Of a stretch of DNA of 64,000 bases, positions 27,408 through 34,130 are shown piece by piece. The stretch comes from Robiginitomaculum sp. (GTDB lineage Bacteria > Pseudomonadota > Alphaproteobacteria > Caulobacterales > Maricaulaceae): positions 1 through 64,000 of the forward strand of contig JAJFFQ010000002.1 in NCBI GenBank assembly GCA_021776565.1, given 5' to 3'. The notes beneath the pieces were generated by a model, which was not told the origin of the DNA, did not search any database, and worked only from the letters and a program-made list of their open reading frames with translations. Both the position numbers and the translations under genes were made by a program. Numbering within the stretch: the first letter of the stretch is position 1; each line of letters begins with the position of its first letter.

Positions 27408-27824
27408 TTAAAGTAAGGGTTCAGTAACGGCCCGCAGATTGAGTATCGCCTCATAAACGCGACTGCTACGAACTCGAAAAACATCGATAAAAATGGTGCG
27501 AATACTGACAAGATAATGCTCGTCCAAGGTCAGAGCCGCGTCATCGATTATGTTTCGCAAAGCGTGCAGACCTTCCAACGCTTCGCGTCGCCCGCCATAA
27601 TGAGACCAGACTTTCAGGGTCATCTGATGCTCCAACGACCCATCATGTTGAGCATTTACCGGGCGAGCAATTGCCCGGTCAAAGGTAACAAAGGGAAACT
27701 GTGGCTGTTCTGGAATATCATCATAAACCCGCACCGGAGTGCCCAATAACGCCCCAAGGTCAGGATCAGTATTCAGCATTGCCAGAAGGGATTTTTGCAA
27801 GGCCCATTGGGCATTTATACTCAT
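27408..27824 (-). CDS. GTA tail terminator-like protein, DUF3168 (g8-like)
   Basis: 138 residues from ATG 27824, which overlaps the stop of the head closure gene as TAATG; the frame's first six codons, up to 27842, lie inside that gene. The DUF3168 pattern is visible: ALQKSLLAMLNTDPDLGALL, then FPFVTFDRAIARPVN, a WSHYGGRREALEGLHALRN block, and the final VYEAILNLRAVTEP. It is expected to cap the tail at the head side. Confidence 0.9.
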   Translation of the reverse strand: MSINAQWALQKSLLAMLNTDPDLGALLGTPVRVYDDIPEQPQFPFVTFDRAIARPVNAQHDGSLEHQMTLKVWSHYGGRREALEGLHALRNIIDDAALTLDEHYLVSIRTIFIDVFRVRSSRVYEAILNLRAVTEPLL

Positions 27825-28144
27825 TAGAACGTATCCTCGCACTCGAGTTGTAAAAATGCGCTCGCGCCATCGCTGATACGCGCACGGGCCAAAACAACGA
27901 GAGCTTTCTGGTCAACCATTAGACGCATGGGATCAGGCAGATCAGGCGCGAACCGCATGGTCACACTGGCTTTGCGGCGGCGACCAATTTCAGCATTTTG
28001 GGAATCCCGACTGACAAACCCCCAGTCCACTTTTGCCCAGACCTCCCGAAAATCTGACCAGTTACGGGCCTGCCCACCGCCAGCATCCGGGGTTTTCGTC
28101 AATTGCTGAACCATCACGCGGTCGGCAAGTTTCACGTCCGCCAT
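27824..28144 (-). CDS. GTA head closure/head-tail adaptor protein (g7-like)
   Basis: 106 residues from ATG 28144, coupled to the connector stop as TGATG. The small beta-rich adaptor family is recognisable from DRVMVQQLTKTPDAGGGQ, the WAKVDWGF segment and GRRRKASVTMRF. Phage SPP1 gp16-like adaptors close the portal and dock the tail. Length is standard. Confidence 0.88.
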   Translation of the reverse strand: MADVKLADRVMVQQLTKTPDAGGGQARNWSDFREVWAKVDWGFVSRDSQNAEIGRRRKASVTMRFAPDLPDPMRLMVDQKALVVLARARISDGASAFLQLECEDTF

Positions 28145-28701
28145 CACAAACGCGCTTCCATAAAGGGAGCCAAAAGTGCCTGCGCCCGTAACGGCAAAAC
28201 GCCCCCATGTTCACCGCGATGTTCATAAAGATCGCGAATGACAAGCAGGAGTGCCATGCGCAAAGATGCCGGAACAAAGGTCTCATCCACGCCATAGCCC
28301 GCATCAAAATCAAACAGCAATGCTTCGGATGGATGGGTGAAACTGAATTGTGTGAAACTGGAAAGGGCAATAACGCGAGAGCGGTTTGGATCCACATAAT
28401 AATCTGCCGCATCTATCGTGCTCAGTATACCTGCAGCATCCCGATACTGTATTTTGGTCAGTTGCAATAACGGGCGTGATTGCAGGACAAAGATACCCTT
28501 GTCTGGCCAGACAGTTATCGTTTGACGCAGTGATCGTACAATCAATGCCCGACCGGTCAGTTGCTCTACCAACTCTGTGCCAGCTCCGATCAAATCTGCA
28601 ACCAAAGCGTCTTCATGGGCAGAATCCAGTTGCAGAAACACTTTGGTTTCGATCAACGTGACCGGGCCAACAACAGGCGGCACCAAAACTTGCAAGTTCA
28701 T
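28144..28701 (-). CDS. GTA head-tail connector protein (g6-like)
   Basis: 185 residues, ATG 28701 with GAGGAAGTTCAC upstream. Phage connector (gp6-like) features include LIETKVFLQLDSAHEDALVA, LIGAGTELVEQLTGRALI and FDAGYGVDETFVPASLRMAL. It binds beneath the portal. A terminator-like hairpin in the 90 bp before it separates it from the capsid gene. Confidence 0.9.
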   Translation of the reverse strand: MNLQVLVPPVVGPVTLIETKVFLQLDSAHEDALVADLIGAGTELVEQLTGRALIVRSLRQTITVWPDKGIFVLQSRPLLQLTKIQYRDAAGILSTIDAADYYVDPNRSRVIALSSFTQFSFTHPSEALLFDFDAGYGVDETFVPASLRMALLLVIRDLYEHRGEHGGVLPLRAQALLAPFMEARL

Positions 28702-28725
28702 GTGAACTTCCTCGATTTTTATTGT

Positions 28726-28768
28726 CAGAAAACACGGGCGGGTACTGAGCCAGCCAGTAACCCGCCCG
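28726..28768 (-). terminator. Hairpin with T-rich tail after the GTA capsid gene
   Basis: On the coding strand, arms at 28768-28755 and 28747-28735 form a 13-bp stem with one unpaired T and a 7-base loop; the outer 8 bp are G/C-rich. It is followed by tgttttc at 28734-28728. It lies 24 bp after the capsid stop and 34 bp before the connector start. The T-run is interrupted, so it could be a partial terminator or a transcript-stabilising hairpin. No other GTA gene junction here has such a structure. Confidence 0.65.
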
Positions 28769-28791
28769 CTATCACCAAAAGCCTCAGGGGG

Positions 28792-30000
28792 TCAGCTTAC
28801 GGCGAATTTCAGAAGCTTGATGGCATTGAAATCCTGCACGCCACCACCAACTTTTTTGGTTGTGTAGAAGAGCACAAAGGGCTTGGAAGAATACGGGTCA
28901 CGCACAACACGAACACCAGTACGGTCGACAATCAAATACCCACGGCGAAAATCACCAAACGCAATGGCATTGGCGCCAGAGGCAATGTCGGGCATTTCCT
29001 CTATCTCGGTGACCGCATAGCCCAGCAGAGTAGAGGGCTGCCCCGCAGTAGACGCAGGTTGCCAGATATAATTACCATCAGCATCCTTGAATTTTCGAAC
29101 TGTGGAAACAGTACGGCGGTTCATCACAAAACGCGCATTCGGGCGATAGACAGCCTTGGGTGCATAAATCAGGTCAATCAAGGGATCGATCGGGTCAGTG
29201 GAGGCAAAAGCACCAGCAGAACCGGACGCTATATAGCCGATTTCGCCCCATTGCTGGGTCGCATCTGCCGTATTGGTATAGGCCATGAAACCTTTGGGTT
29301 TGCCGACACCATCACCATTAACAAAAGCCGTTGTTTCTTGCCCCGCAAAAACATCCTGAACCTCAGCAGCCAACCATTGGTCGATATCCGAAAGACTGTC
29401 GTCCAGCAGGGTTTGGGTTGCCGCCGGCATGGCATAAAGTTCAGCCGCAGGAAACGCAATCAGATCAAGGGTTGGTGTTTGGGTTTCAGGTCGTGCCGCC
29501 GTTTCACCAATCCAGCCAGCAGAAGCACCACCACGACTAATCGGTTTTTTGAAGTTGGACGAGCCTACCTGCCGCACTTCGGCTATTTGCCGCATTGGCG
29601 ACGCATCCTGCAAAAGGCGTGTGATTTCATGTGCCGTCTCATCGGGAGCAACAAAACCACCATCAGGATCAGAACCTGCCGACAATTGTTTGGCTTCCAG
29701 CAATCGGCTGACATCGCCCTGTCGCATATATCGGCTCCAGGCTTGTTTGCTTTCGCTTTGTATAACCATGGTCGGAGCTTCCAGCACCGGGCGACGCTGG
29801 CCCAGTGTAATACGATCCATCGCTGCCTTTTGCTCGGTCAATGTGCGGTCAATCCGGTCAACTTTTTCCGAACTCAACACGTCTGCTGACTGTTTTTGTT
29901 CAATTTCCGCAAGCCGTTGGTCATTGGCGTCCTTGAACGCTTCAAAAGCACAGCGAAATTCATCCATTCCATAGGCCGTTGTTGACGGCGCGGGGGCCAT
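28792..30000 (-). CDS. GTA major capsid protein, HK97 fold (g5-like)
   Basis: 402 residues from ATG 30000, with AAGGAAAAC upstream. The frame runs to 30150 but that part overlaps the protease gene. An N-terminal helical delta region (about 15-110, many Glu, Lys and Gln) precedes the HK97 fold, with SAGSDPDGGFVAPDETAHEI, WIGETAARPETQTPTLD, the FVNGDGVGKPKGFM E-loop/A-domain motif, and FVMNRRTVSTVRKFKD. The upstream gene encodes the matching maturation protease. Expected to be cleaved near residues 105-125. Confidence 0.94.
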   Translation of the reverse strand: MAPAPSTTAYGMDEFRCAFEAFKDANDQRLAEIEQKQSADVLSSEKVDRIDRTLTEQKAAMDRITLGQRRPVLEAPTMVIQSESKQAWSRYMRQGDVSRLLEAKQLSAGSDPDGGFVAPDETAHEITRLLQDASPMRQIAEVRQVGSSNFKKPISRGGASAGWIGETAARPETQTPTLDLIAFPAAELYAMPAATQTLLDDSLSDIDQWLAAEVQDVFAGQETTAFVNGDGVGKPKGFMAYTNTADATQQWGEIGYIASGSAGAFASTDPIDPLIDLIYAPKAVYRPNARFVMNRRTVSTVRKFKDADGNYIWQPASTAGQPSTLLGYAVTEIEEMPDIASGANAIAFGDFRRGYLIVDRTGVRVVRDPYSSKPFVLFYTTKKVGGGVQDFNAIKLLKFAVS

Positions 30001-30038
30001 CTTGTTTTCCTTTTTCACTTTTATCCTCATTGTTTTGG

Positions 30039-30509
30039 TTAACTGGCCAAAGATGCGGCCACAGGGTGGGGCGCAAAACGCCCGGTCTTTACCGCAATGC
30101 TCAATCGCGCTTGCGGCAGCATGGGGAACGTCACAATAGAGACCTCCCACAATTCAATTTCAAAAAGTTCACGAACCTTGCTCAGTTTTCTAGCTCGTTT
30201 GGTGCGAAACCCTATGGAAAGCCCATCAATTGCTCCGCGTTTTACCAAAGCAGTCGTTGTGCGCCCTAGTGGGCCAGCGGCAAATATGCGGCCCTGAACA
30301 TAGAGACCCTTGTGATCTTCCTTGATCGAATCCCAAACGCCCACCGGTTCGCTTGCATCGTGTTGAAACAACATGCGAATTCCACCTGCCCCCCGACTTA
30401 ACAAAGACGCCGCAAAGGCACCTCGCCGAACCAGATCAGATGAAAGGTCTTGCCGATCAAAGATTGAGGCATAACCTTCAATATAAAGGGTGTTTTGATT
30501 TTTTTTCAT
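30039..30509 (-). CDS. GTA HK97-type prohead maturation protease (g4-like)
   Basis: 156 residues. Family signatures are IEGYASIFDRQDLSSDLVRR, RMLFQHDASEPVGVWD with the likely catalytic His, and GAIDGLSIGFRT with the likely catalytic Ser. It cleaves the capsid delta domain during head maturation. The AAGG ribosome site lies at the loop of a small inverted repeat (30514-30528), just before ATG 30509. The stop lies 38 bp before the capsid start. Confidence 0.9.
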   Translation of the reverse strand: MKKNQNTLYIEGYASIFDRQDLSSDLVRRGAFAASLLSRGAGGIRMLFQHDASEPVGVWDSIKEDHKGLYVQGRIFAAGPLGRTTTALVKRGAIDGLSIGFRTKRARKLSKVRELFEIELWEVSIVTFPMLPQARLSIAVKTGRFAPHPVAASLAS

Positions 30510-30513
30510 ATCT

Positions 30514-30528
30514 GTAATACCTTATTAC
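30514..30528 (-). promoter_or_regulatory. Small inverted repeat spanning the protease ribosome site
   Basis: Six-base arms GTAATA and TATTAC at 30528-30523 and 30519-30514 (coding strand) flank the trinucleotide AGG. The arms are A/T-rich and weak, so any effect on translation of the protease gene would be modest. A second perfect repeat, arms of 7 bp, overlaps the stop of the preceding gene at 30546-30561. Confidence 0.4.
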
Positions 30529-30545
30529 GCATATGGATAATAATA

Positions 30546-30561
30546 CCGCTAGAACTAGCGG
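30546..30561 (-). repeat. Perfect 7-bp inverted repeat over the g3.5-like stop codon
   Basis: CCGCTAG and CTAGCGG, separated by two bases, include the TAG stop of the small membrane protein gene. A T/A-rich stretch (tattattat) follows on the coding strand. It may be a weak terminator or a processing site between the portal and protease parts of the GTA transcript; function is unknown. Confidence 0.45.
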
Positions 30562-30806
30562 CTAAGACGTTCTTCAATTCTGTTCAATGATGCCCGGGCC
30601 TGATCCATTTGTTCTTCAAGGCGCGCAAGACGTTCGGTGACTGCATCCTGATTGGCAGTGCGCCGCTCTAGTTGAGTAATGCGCTCTGCGGCGGCACCGG
30701 CCCAAAGCAAAGCAGCGGCACTTTGCAGCACCACAGTCAAAATAAGTGCCAGACTGACATGACTTTCCAAATGTTTTGCAGATGCAAAAGCTGCTTGTCC
30801 GCTCAT
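30555..30806 (-). CDS. Small GTA membrane/coiled-coil protein (g3.5 position)
   Basis: 83 residues. One membrane segment (about 17-40, VSLALILTVVLQSAAALLWAG) precedes a predicted coiled coil (about 42-82, ITQLERRT and LARLEEQMDQARASLNRIEE). It overlaps the portal stop by ATGA and so is translated as part of the cluster. It occupies the slot of orf g3.5 in R. capsulatus. No enzymatic motif is seen. A membrane-anchored helper of assembly or release is possible; this is inference. Confidence 0.75.
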   Translation of the reverse strand: MSGQAAFASAKHLESHVSLALILTVVLQSAAALLWAGAAAERITQLERRTANQDAVTERLARLEEQMDQARASLNRIEERLSR

Positions 30807-31957
30807 ACCGCACCTGTTTGATTGCCGGAAAGGCCTGCCAGCTTTCGTTTTTCTTCATTTGTAAGAAAATCGGCCTTGGCCAGGCGCGCCCACCGTGCAC
30901 CGACATCTTCGTTAAGCGCAGGAATATCATCTTCACAGATATGAATGAAAACCTCAGCACCCATCCAGGGGGCTAACCAGCTTTCAAATGAACGCGCCGT
31001 TTTGCGAACCAGTGGCAATACGGTTTGTCGCCAAAAAGCCAGATTGGCCTCGCGATAGTTGGCATATGTATTGTCACCAGGAATACCCAACAACATGGGC
31101 GGCACACCAAAGGCCAGCGCAATTTCACGCGCTGCGGCATGTCGTGATTGTAAAAATTCCATGTCGGCAGGCGCGTGTGACATGGGTTTCCAGTCCAGTC
31201 CGCCTTCAAGCAACATGGGCCGCCCGGCGTTCTGCGCGCCCTGATGCACATCAGAAAGCTCGGACTTGAGCCGGTCAAACTGCTCATCGCTCAACCTGTC
31301 GCCATTTGTCGCAGAAAGTACCAGCGCCCCTGAGGGCCGTGCCGCATTATCAAGCAGTGCCTTGTTCCACTTTGCCCCCGCATTATGAATATCAACCGCA
31401 TAAGCGGCGGCCTCCAACGGGCTTTGTCCATAATAATCATTGGCAGGATTAAACAGGCGCATATGCAGGATGGGGCTTTGATCCGCATGCGCCGGACGAT
31501 CAAAGCGGACTTTACGCCCACCTGCGCTATACTCCCAACCATGTGGCCTGCCACCCGCACCGGGAATAACCTTCATCCTGTCTGGACGTAGCGCATAAAG
31601 CTCTCTTGGCAGACCATCCAGAATAACAGATTCTATATATCCATTGCCTGAAAGAAGCAGATAACCAAAATGCGCTTCGAGCAATTCTGCATAATCCTGA
31701 TCGGCATTTGGTTTGCGCAACAATGTATCAATATCGCTTTGCCCTGATTGCATTTGCACAGATGCCGCCGCCTCGGCAATCATGCGTACACAACGATAAA
31801 CAATGGCGTTTTGAGCAAAGCCTTCACGCGACAAAGCCAGGTAATCTCGCGGCGTCCATGCCACTTGCCCGTTCATACTTAACGAGATCAAGTTGCGGGC
31901 TGCACTATCTTTTTGTTCGGGTTGGCGAGTAAATGCCCTGGTCAAAAATTCAAACAT
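30803..31957 (-). CDS. GTA portal protein, HK97 family (g3-like)
   Basis: 384 residues from ATG 31957, with GAGGA eight bases upstream; ATG 31969, overlapping the terminase stop, is an alternative. Portal motifs include YLALSREGFAQNAIVYRCVR, ELLEAHFGYLLLSGNGYIE, and FGVPPMLLGIPGDNTYANY near the C-terminal third. It forms the ring through which DNA enters the head. Length is usual for GTA gp3. Confidence 0.93.
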   Translation of the reverse strand: MFEFLTRAFTRQPEQKDSAARNLISLSMNGQVAWTPRDYLALSREGFAQNAIVYRCVRMIAEAAASVQMQSGQSDIDTLLRKPNADQDYAELLEAHFGYLLLSGNGYIESVILDGLPRELYALRPDRMKVIPGAGGRPHGWEYSAGGRKVRFDRPAHADQSPILHMRLFNPANDYYGQSPLEAAAYAVDIHNAGAKWNKALLDNAARPSGALVLSATNGDRLSDEQFDRLKSELSDVHQGAQNAGRPMLLEGGLDWKPMSHAPADMEFLQSRHAAAREIALAFGVPPMLLGIPGDNTYANYREANLAFWRQTVLPLVRKTARSFESWLAPWMGAEVFIHICEDDIPALNEDVGARWARLAKADFLTNEEKRKLAGLSGNQTGAV

Positions 31958-31965
31958 TGAGTTCC

Positions 31966-33309
31966 TCATATCAAAGCACGCAGACGCGGCCCGTTCTTCA
32001 TATCCAGCACTAGCGATGTAATGGCCCAAACCAGCGCATCCACACGATCAGGGCTTTTGGCATTGGCAAAACCATTGGCACCAAAGGCGCACATCTGATC
32101 TTCCAGAACCGGAAACCGACCCGCATGATGCACCCGCCCCTGCTCATAAAGCGCGGCCACCGGGGTCGCACGCACATGCTTCCCCCGGCTGGCATGAACG
32201 AGTTTCACCGGTGCATCAGCATTAGCCAGAGACAATACCGTTCGCACCATTTCCCCGCCCTGATTGGCCTCGGCCACAATCTGGTCGGCGTCAAAATCTT
32301 CATAAGCCCTCATCACTGCACTAGCCCATGCCTCCGGGCGAACGCCTTGTATTGACCGGTCAGCCAGCACCCAGGCGTGCGCCGCGCCAGCCCTGCGCGC
32401 TAATCCGGCAACAACAATTCCACACTCTGCTGCCTTGGCACCAACGCTTGCCGGCGGATCAACAGCAACAATAATACGTTCCAGCGTTGGCGGATAAGCA
32501 TCATAGGCTTGCATAACCTGGCTACGCACCCAAAGCGCCCCCGCAGGGTCTTCTATTAACTCGCCATCCAGTTCCTGTCGGCCCAGCAAGGTGCCACCAT
32601 AGCGGCGTTCTATCTCTTTCAAGAAACTACCCGGAAGCAGTAAATTATCTGCGGTTCGTGCCCGACTGGTGACCGTAGAAGGATCATTCAACATATCCCG
32701 CAATGGCGCGATTGACCGCGGCGTAGTGGTCACAACAGTCCGGGGTGCCGGGCCTAACCGAAGTCCAAAACGCAACATGTCCCAGGTCTGCTCGACATGA
32801 GTCCAGCTACAAAATTCATCACACCATGCACGCTCAAACTGCGGGCCACGCAAAGAATCCGGATCCTCCGAAGAAAAAATATAAGCGGCCGCACCGTTTG
32901 GCCATTCAAGGCGACGCCTTGAGGTCGAGAAAATTGGGCGAAAAGCCGTAGAGCTACATCTGCGTAACCCGGATTCGCCTTCAATCATCACCTCTCGTGC
33001 ATCCAGTAATGTCGGTGCCACCAATGCCACGCGGCGACATCCAACACCGCCTAACGGGCTGGAACCTTCGATCTGCGCCCGTATCCATTCGGCACCAGCA
33101 CGGGTCTTTCCACTACCCCGCCCCCCCAGCAATAACCAGGTTTTCCATTCACCGGATGGAGGTAGTTGATTATCCCTTGCCCAAAATGACCAACACCATT
33201 TCAAATATCGAACCTGTTTCGGGGACAGGTTTTGTGTAAATATCCGTACTTTACGCGACCCCAGACGCGCAACATAGTGTGCGCTCAACACCCGGGTTTG
33301 CTCTGACAA
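31966..33309 (-). CDS. GTA large terminase, packaging ATPase/nuclease (g2-like)
   Basis: 447 residues. Walker A is GGRGSGKTRAGAEW (residues 62-69 for the core) and Walker B lies in FERAWCDEF. The C-terminal nuclease region has VAVDPPASVGAKAAECGIVV and ADQIVAEANQGGEMV. It pumps host DNA into the head in GTAs. The start is TTG 33309, accepted because GAGGAG lies seven bases upstream. It is the first recognisable gene of the cluster; no clear small terminase (g1) frame precedes it. Confidence 0.93.
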   Translation of the reverse strand: MSEQTRVLSAHYVARLGSRKVRIFTQNLSPKQVRYLKWCWSFWARDNQLPPSGEWKTWLLLGGRGSGKTRAGAEWIRAQIEGSSPLGGVGCRRVALVAPTLLDAREVMIEGESGLRRCSSTAFRPIFSTSRRRLEWPNGAAAYIFSSEDPDSLRGPQFERAWCDEFCSWTHVEQTWDMLRFGLRLGPAPRTVVTTTPRSIAPLRDMLNDPSTVTSRARTADNLLLPGSFLKEIERRYGGTLLGRQELDGELIEDPAGALWVRSQVMQAYDAYPPTLERIIVAVDPPASVGAKAAECGIVVAGLARRAGAAHAWVLADRSIQGVRPEAWASAVMRAYEDFDADQIVAEANQGGEMVRTVLSLANADAPVKLVHASRGKHVRATPVAALYEQGRVHHAGRFPVLEDQMCAFGANGFANAKSPDRVDALVWAITSLVLDMKNGPRLRALI

Positions 33310-33617
33310 GGGCGTTCTCCTCAGAGAGCCACCCTTCTCCCTCGTTTTTTAGTAACAAAGCATCGAGATACCCGGGCATACCCCGATTATCCAACACTAT
33401 TTCAAGATTGATAATATCAGGCAAAAGTCCGAAAAGTTTGCCAAAACTTGGCCAAGGCGTTTGTCATCCGCACTTCCTGACCATGCCCAAAGACTACACG
33501 ACCAGCGCCCCCGTCGAATTATTTTCGTTCTTTTAGAAATTTAGTAATAATTATCAATATGTTATAAAGCCATGATGTACAAAAATATACTCGTTTATCC
33601 CCGCTAATACCATAAAT
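33310..33617 (-). promoter_or_regulatory. Intergenic region upstream of the GTA cluster, with overlapping palindromes
   Basis: 308 bp without a clear gene. Two palindromes overlap at 33434-33456: AAGTTT and AAACTT arms around four bases (33434-33449), and CTTGGCCAAG (33447-33456). They lie about 125 bp upstream of the terminase start and could be an operator for GTA expression. A minus-strand frame from TTG 33424 to the stop at 33251 (57 codons, with ATG 33379 inside) overlaps the terminase start in another frame; it does not look like known g1 proteins and is not called. The 33530-33600 part is A/T-rich. Confidence 0.45.
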
Positions 33618-34076
33618 TCAGCCCTCACCAGGCCATTTGATTATGTAGTTTTCTACCGTCTCGGAAGAAATTTCAGTTTCGCAAACGGTTCTATCCCTTA
33701 CGGACATGCCCGCTTCGTGAATACTCTGCCGGTCGCCTGTCACCAAGTGATGCCAAGAGGGCAAATCAAAACCCTCATACAGCAAGCGATAGGCGCAGGT
33801 TTTGGGCATCCAGTCCAACGAGCCAAGATTATCAGGCGTAAGGCGAACACAATCAGGCACAAGCGTGCATCGACGCGCATAATCCGTGCAGGAACATTCA
33901 GTGCGCTCAAACAGTTTACAGGCAATGTTGGTGTCTGCAATTTTGCCTGAGTCCTCGTCTTCCAGCCGGATCATGCAGCATTTACCACACCCGTCGCACA
34001 GCGATTCCCATTCCTGAGATGTCATTTCATCCAGCGATTTATTGCGCCAAAACGGGTTGGAATGATACGTGTGCAT
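33618..34076 (-). CDS. UPF0260/YcgN-family metal- or Fe-S-binding protein
   Basis: 152 residues from ATG 34076; a TTG seven codons earlier is possible. The YcgN family is recognised from FWRNKSLDEMTSQEWESLCD, the GCGKCC motif, CKLFERTECSCTDYARR and the WMPKTCAYRLLYEG block. Conserved Cys residues suggest a zinc or iron-sulfur site; function in the family is not established. It is divergent from the penicillin-binding protein gene, with only 54 bp between starts. Confidence 0.88.
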   Translation of the reverse strand: MHTYHSNPFWRNKSLDEMTSQEWESLCDGCGKCCMIRLEDEDSGKIADTNIACKLFERTECSCTDYARRCTLVPDCVRLTPDNLGSLDWMPKTCAYRLLYEGFDLPSWHHLVTGDRQSIHEAGMSVRDRTVCETEISSETVENYIIKWPGEG

Positions 34077-34130
34077 GGTATGAGTTAATCCGAACAATTT
34101 TGTGCCTCTTTTACGTGGTCATACTCTTCC

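Noticed and set aside
28561..29889. Long plus-strand frame of 442 codons opposite the GTA capsid gene
   Set aside because: It lies antisense to a clear HK97 capsid and connector gene; its composition (many Arg, His, Asn, Cys) has no domain logic.
20152..33309. Ordinary prophage
   Set aside because: No integrase, replication, repressor or lysis genes and no attachment-site repeats seen; gene set and order are those of a GTA.
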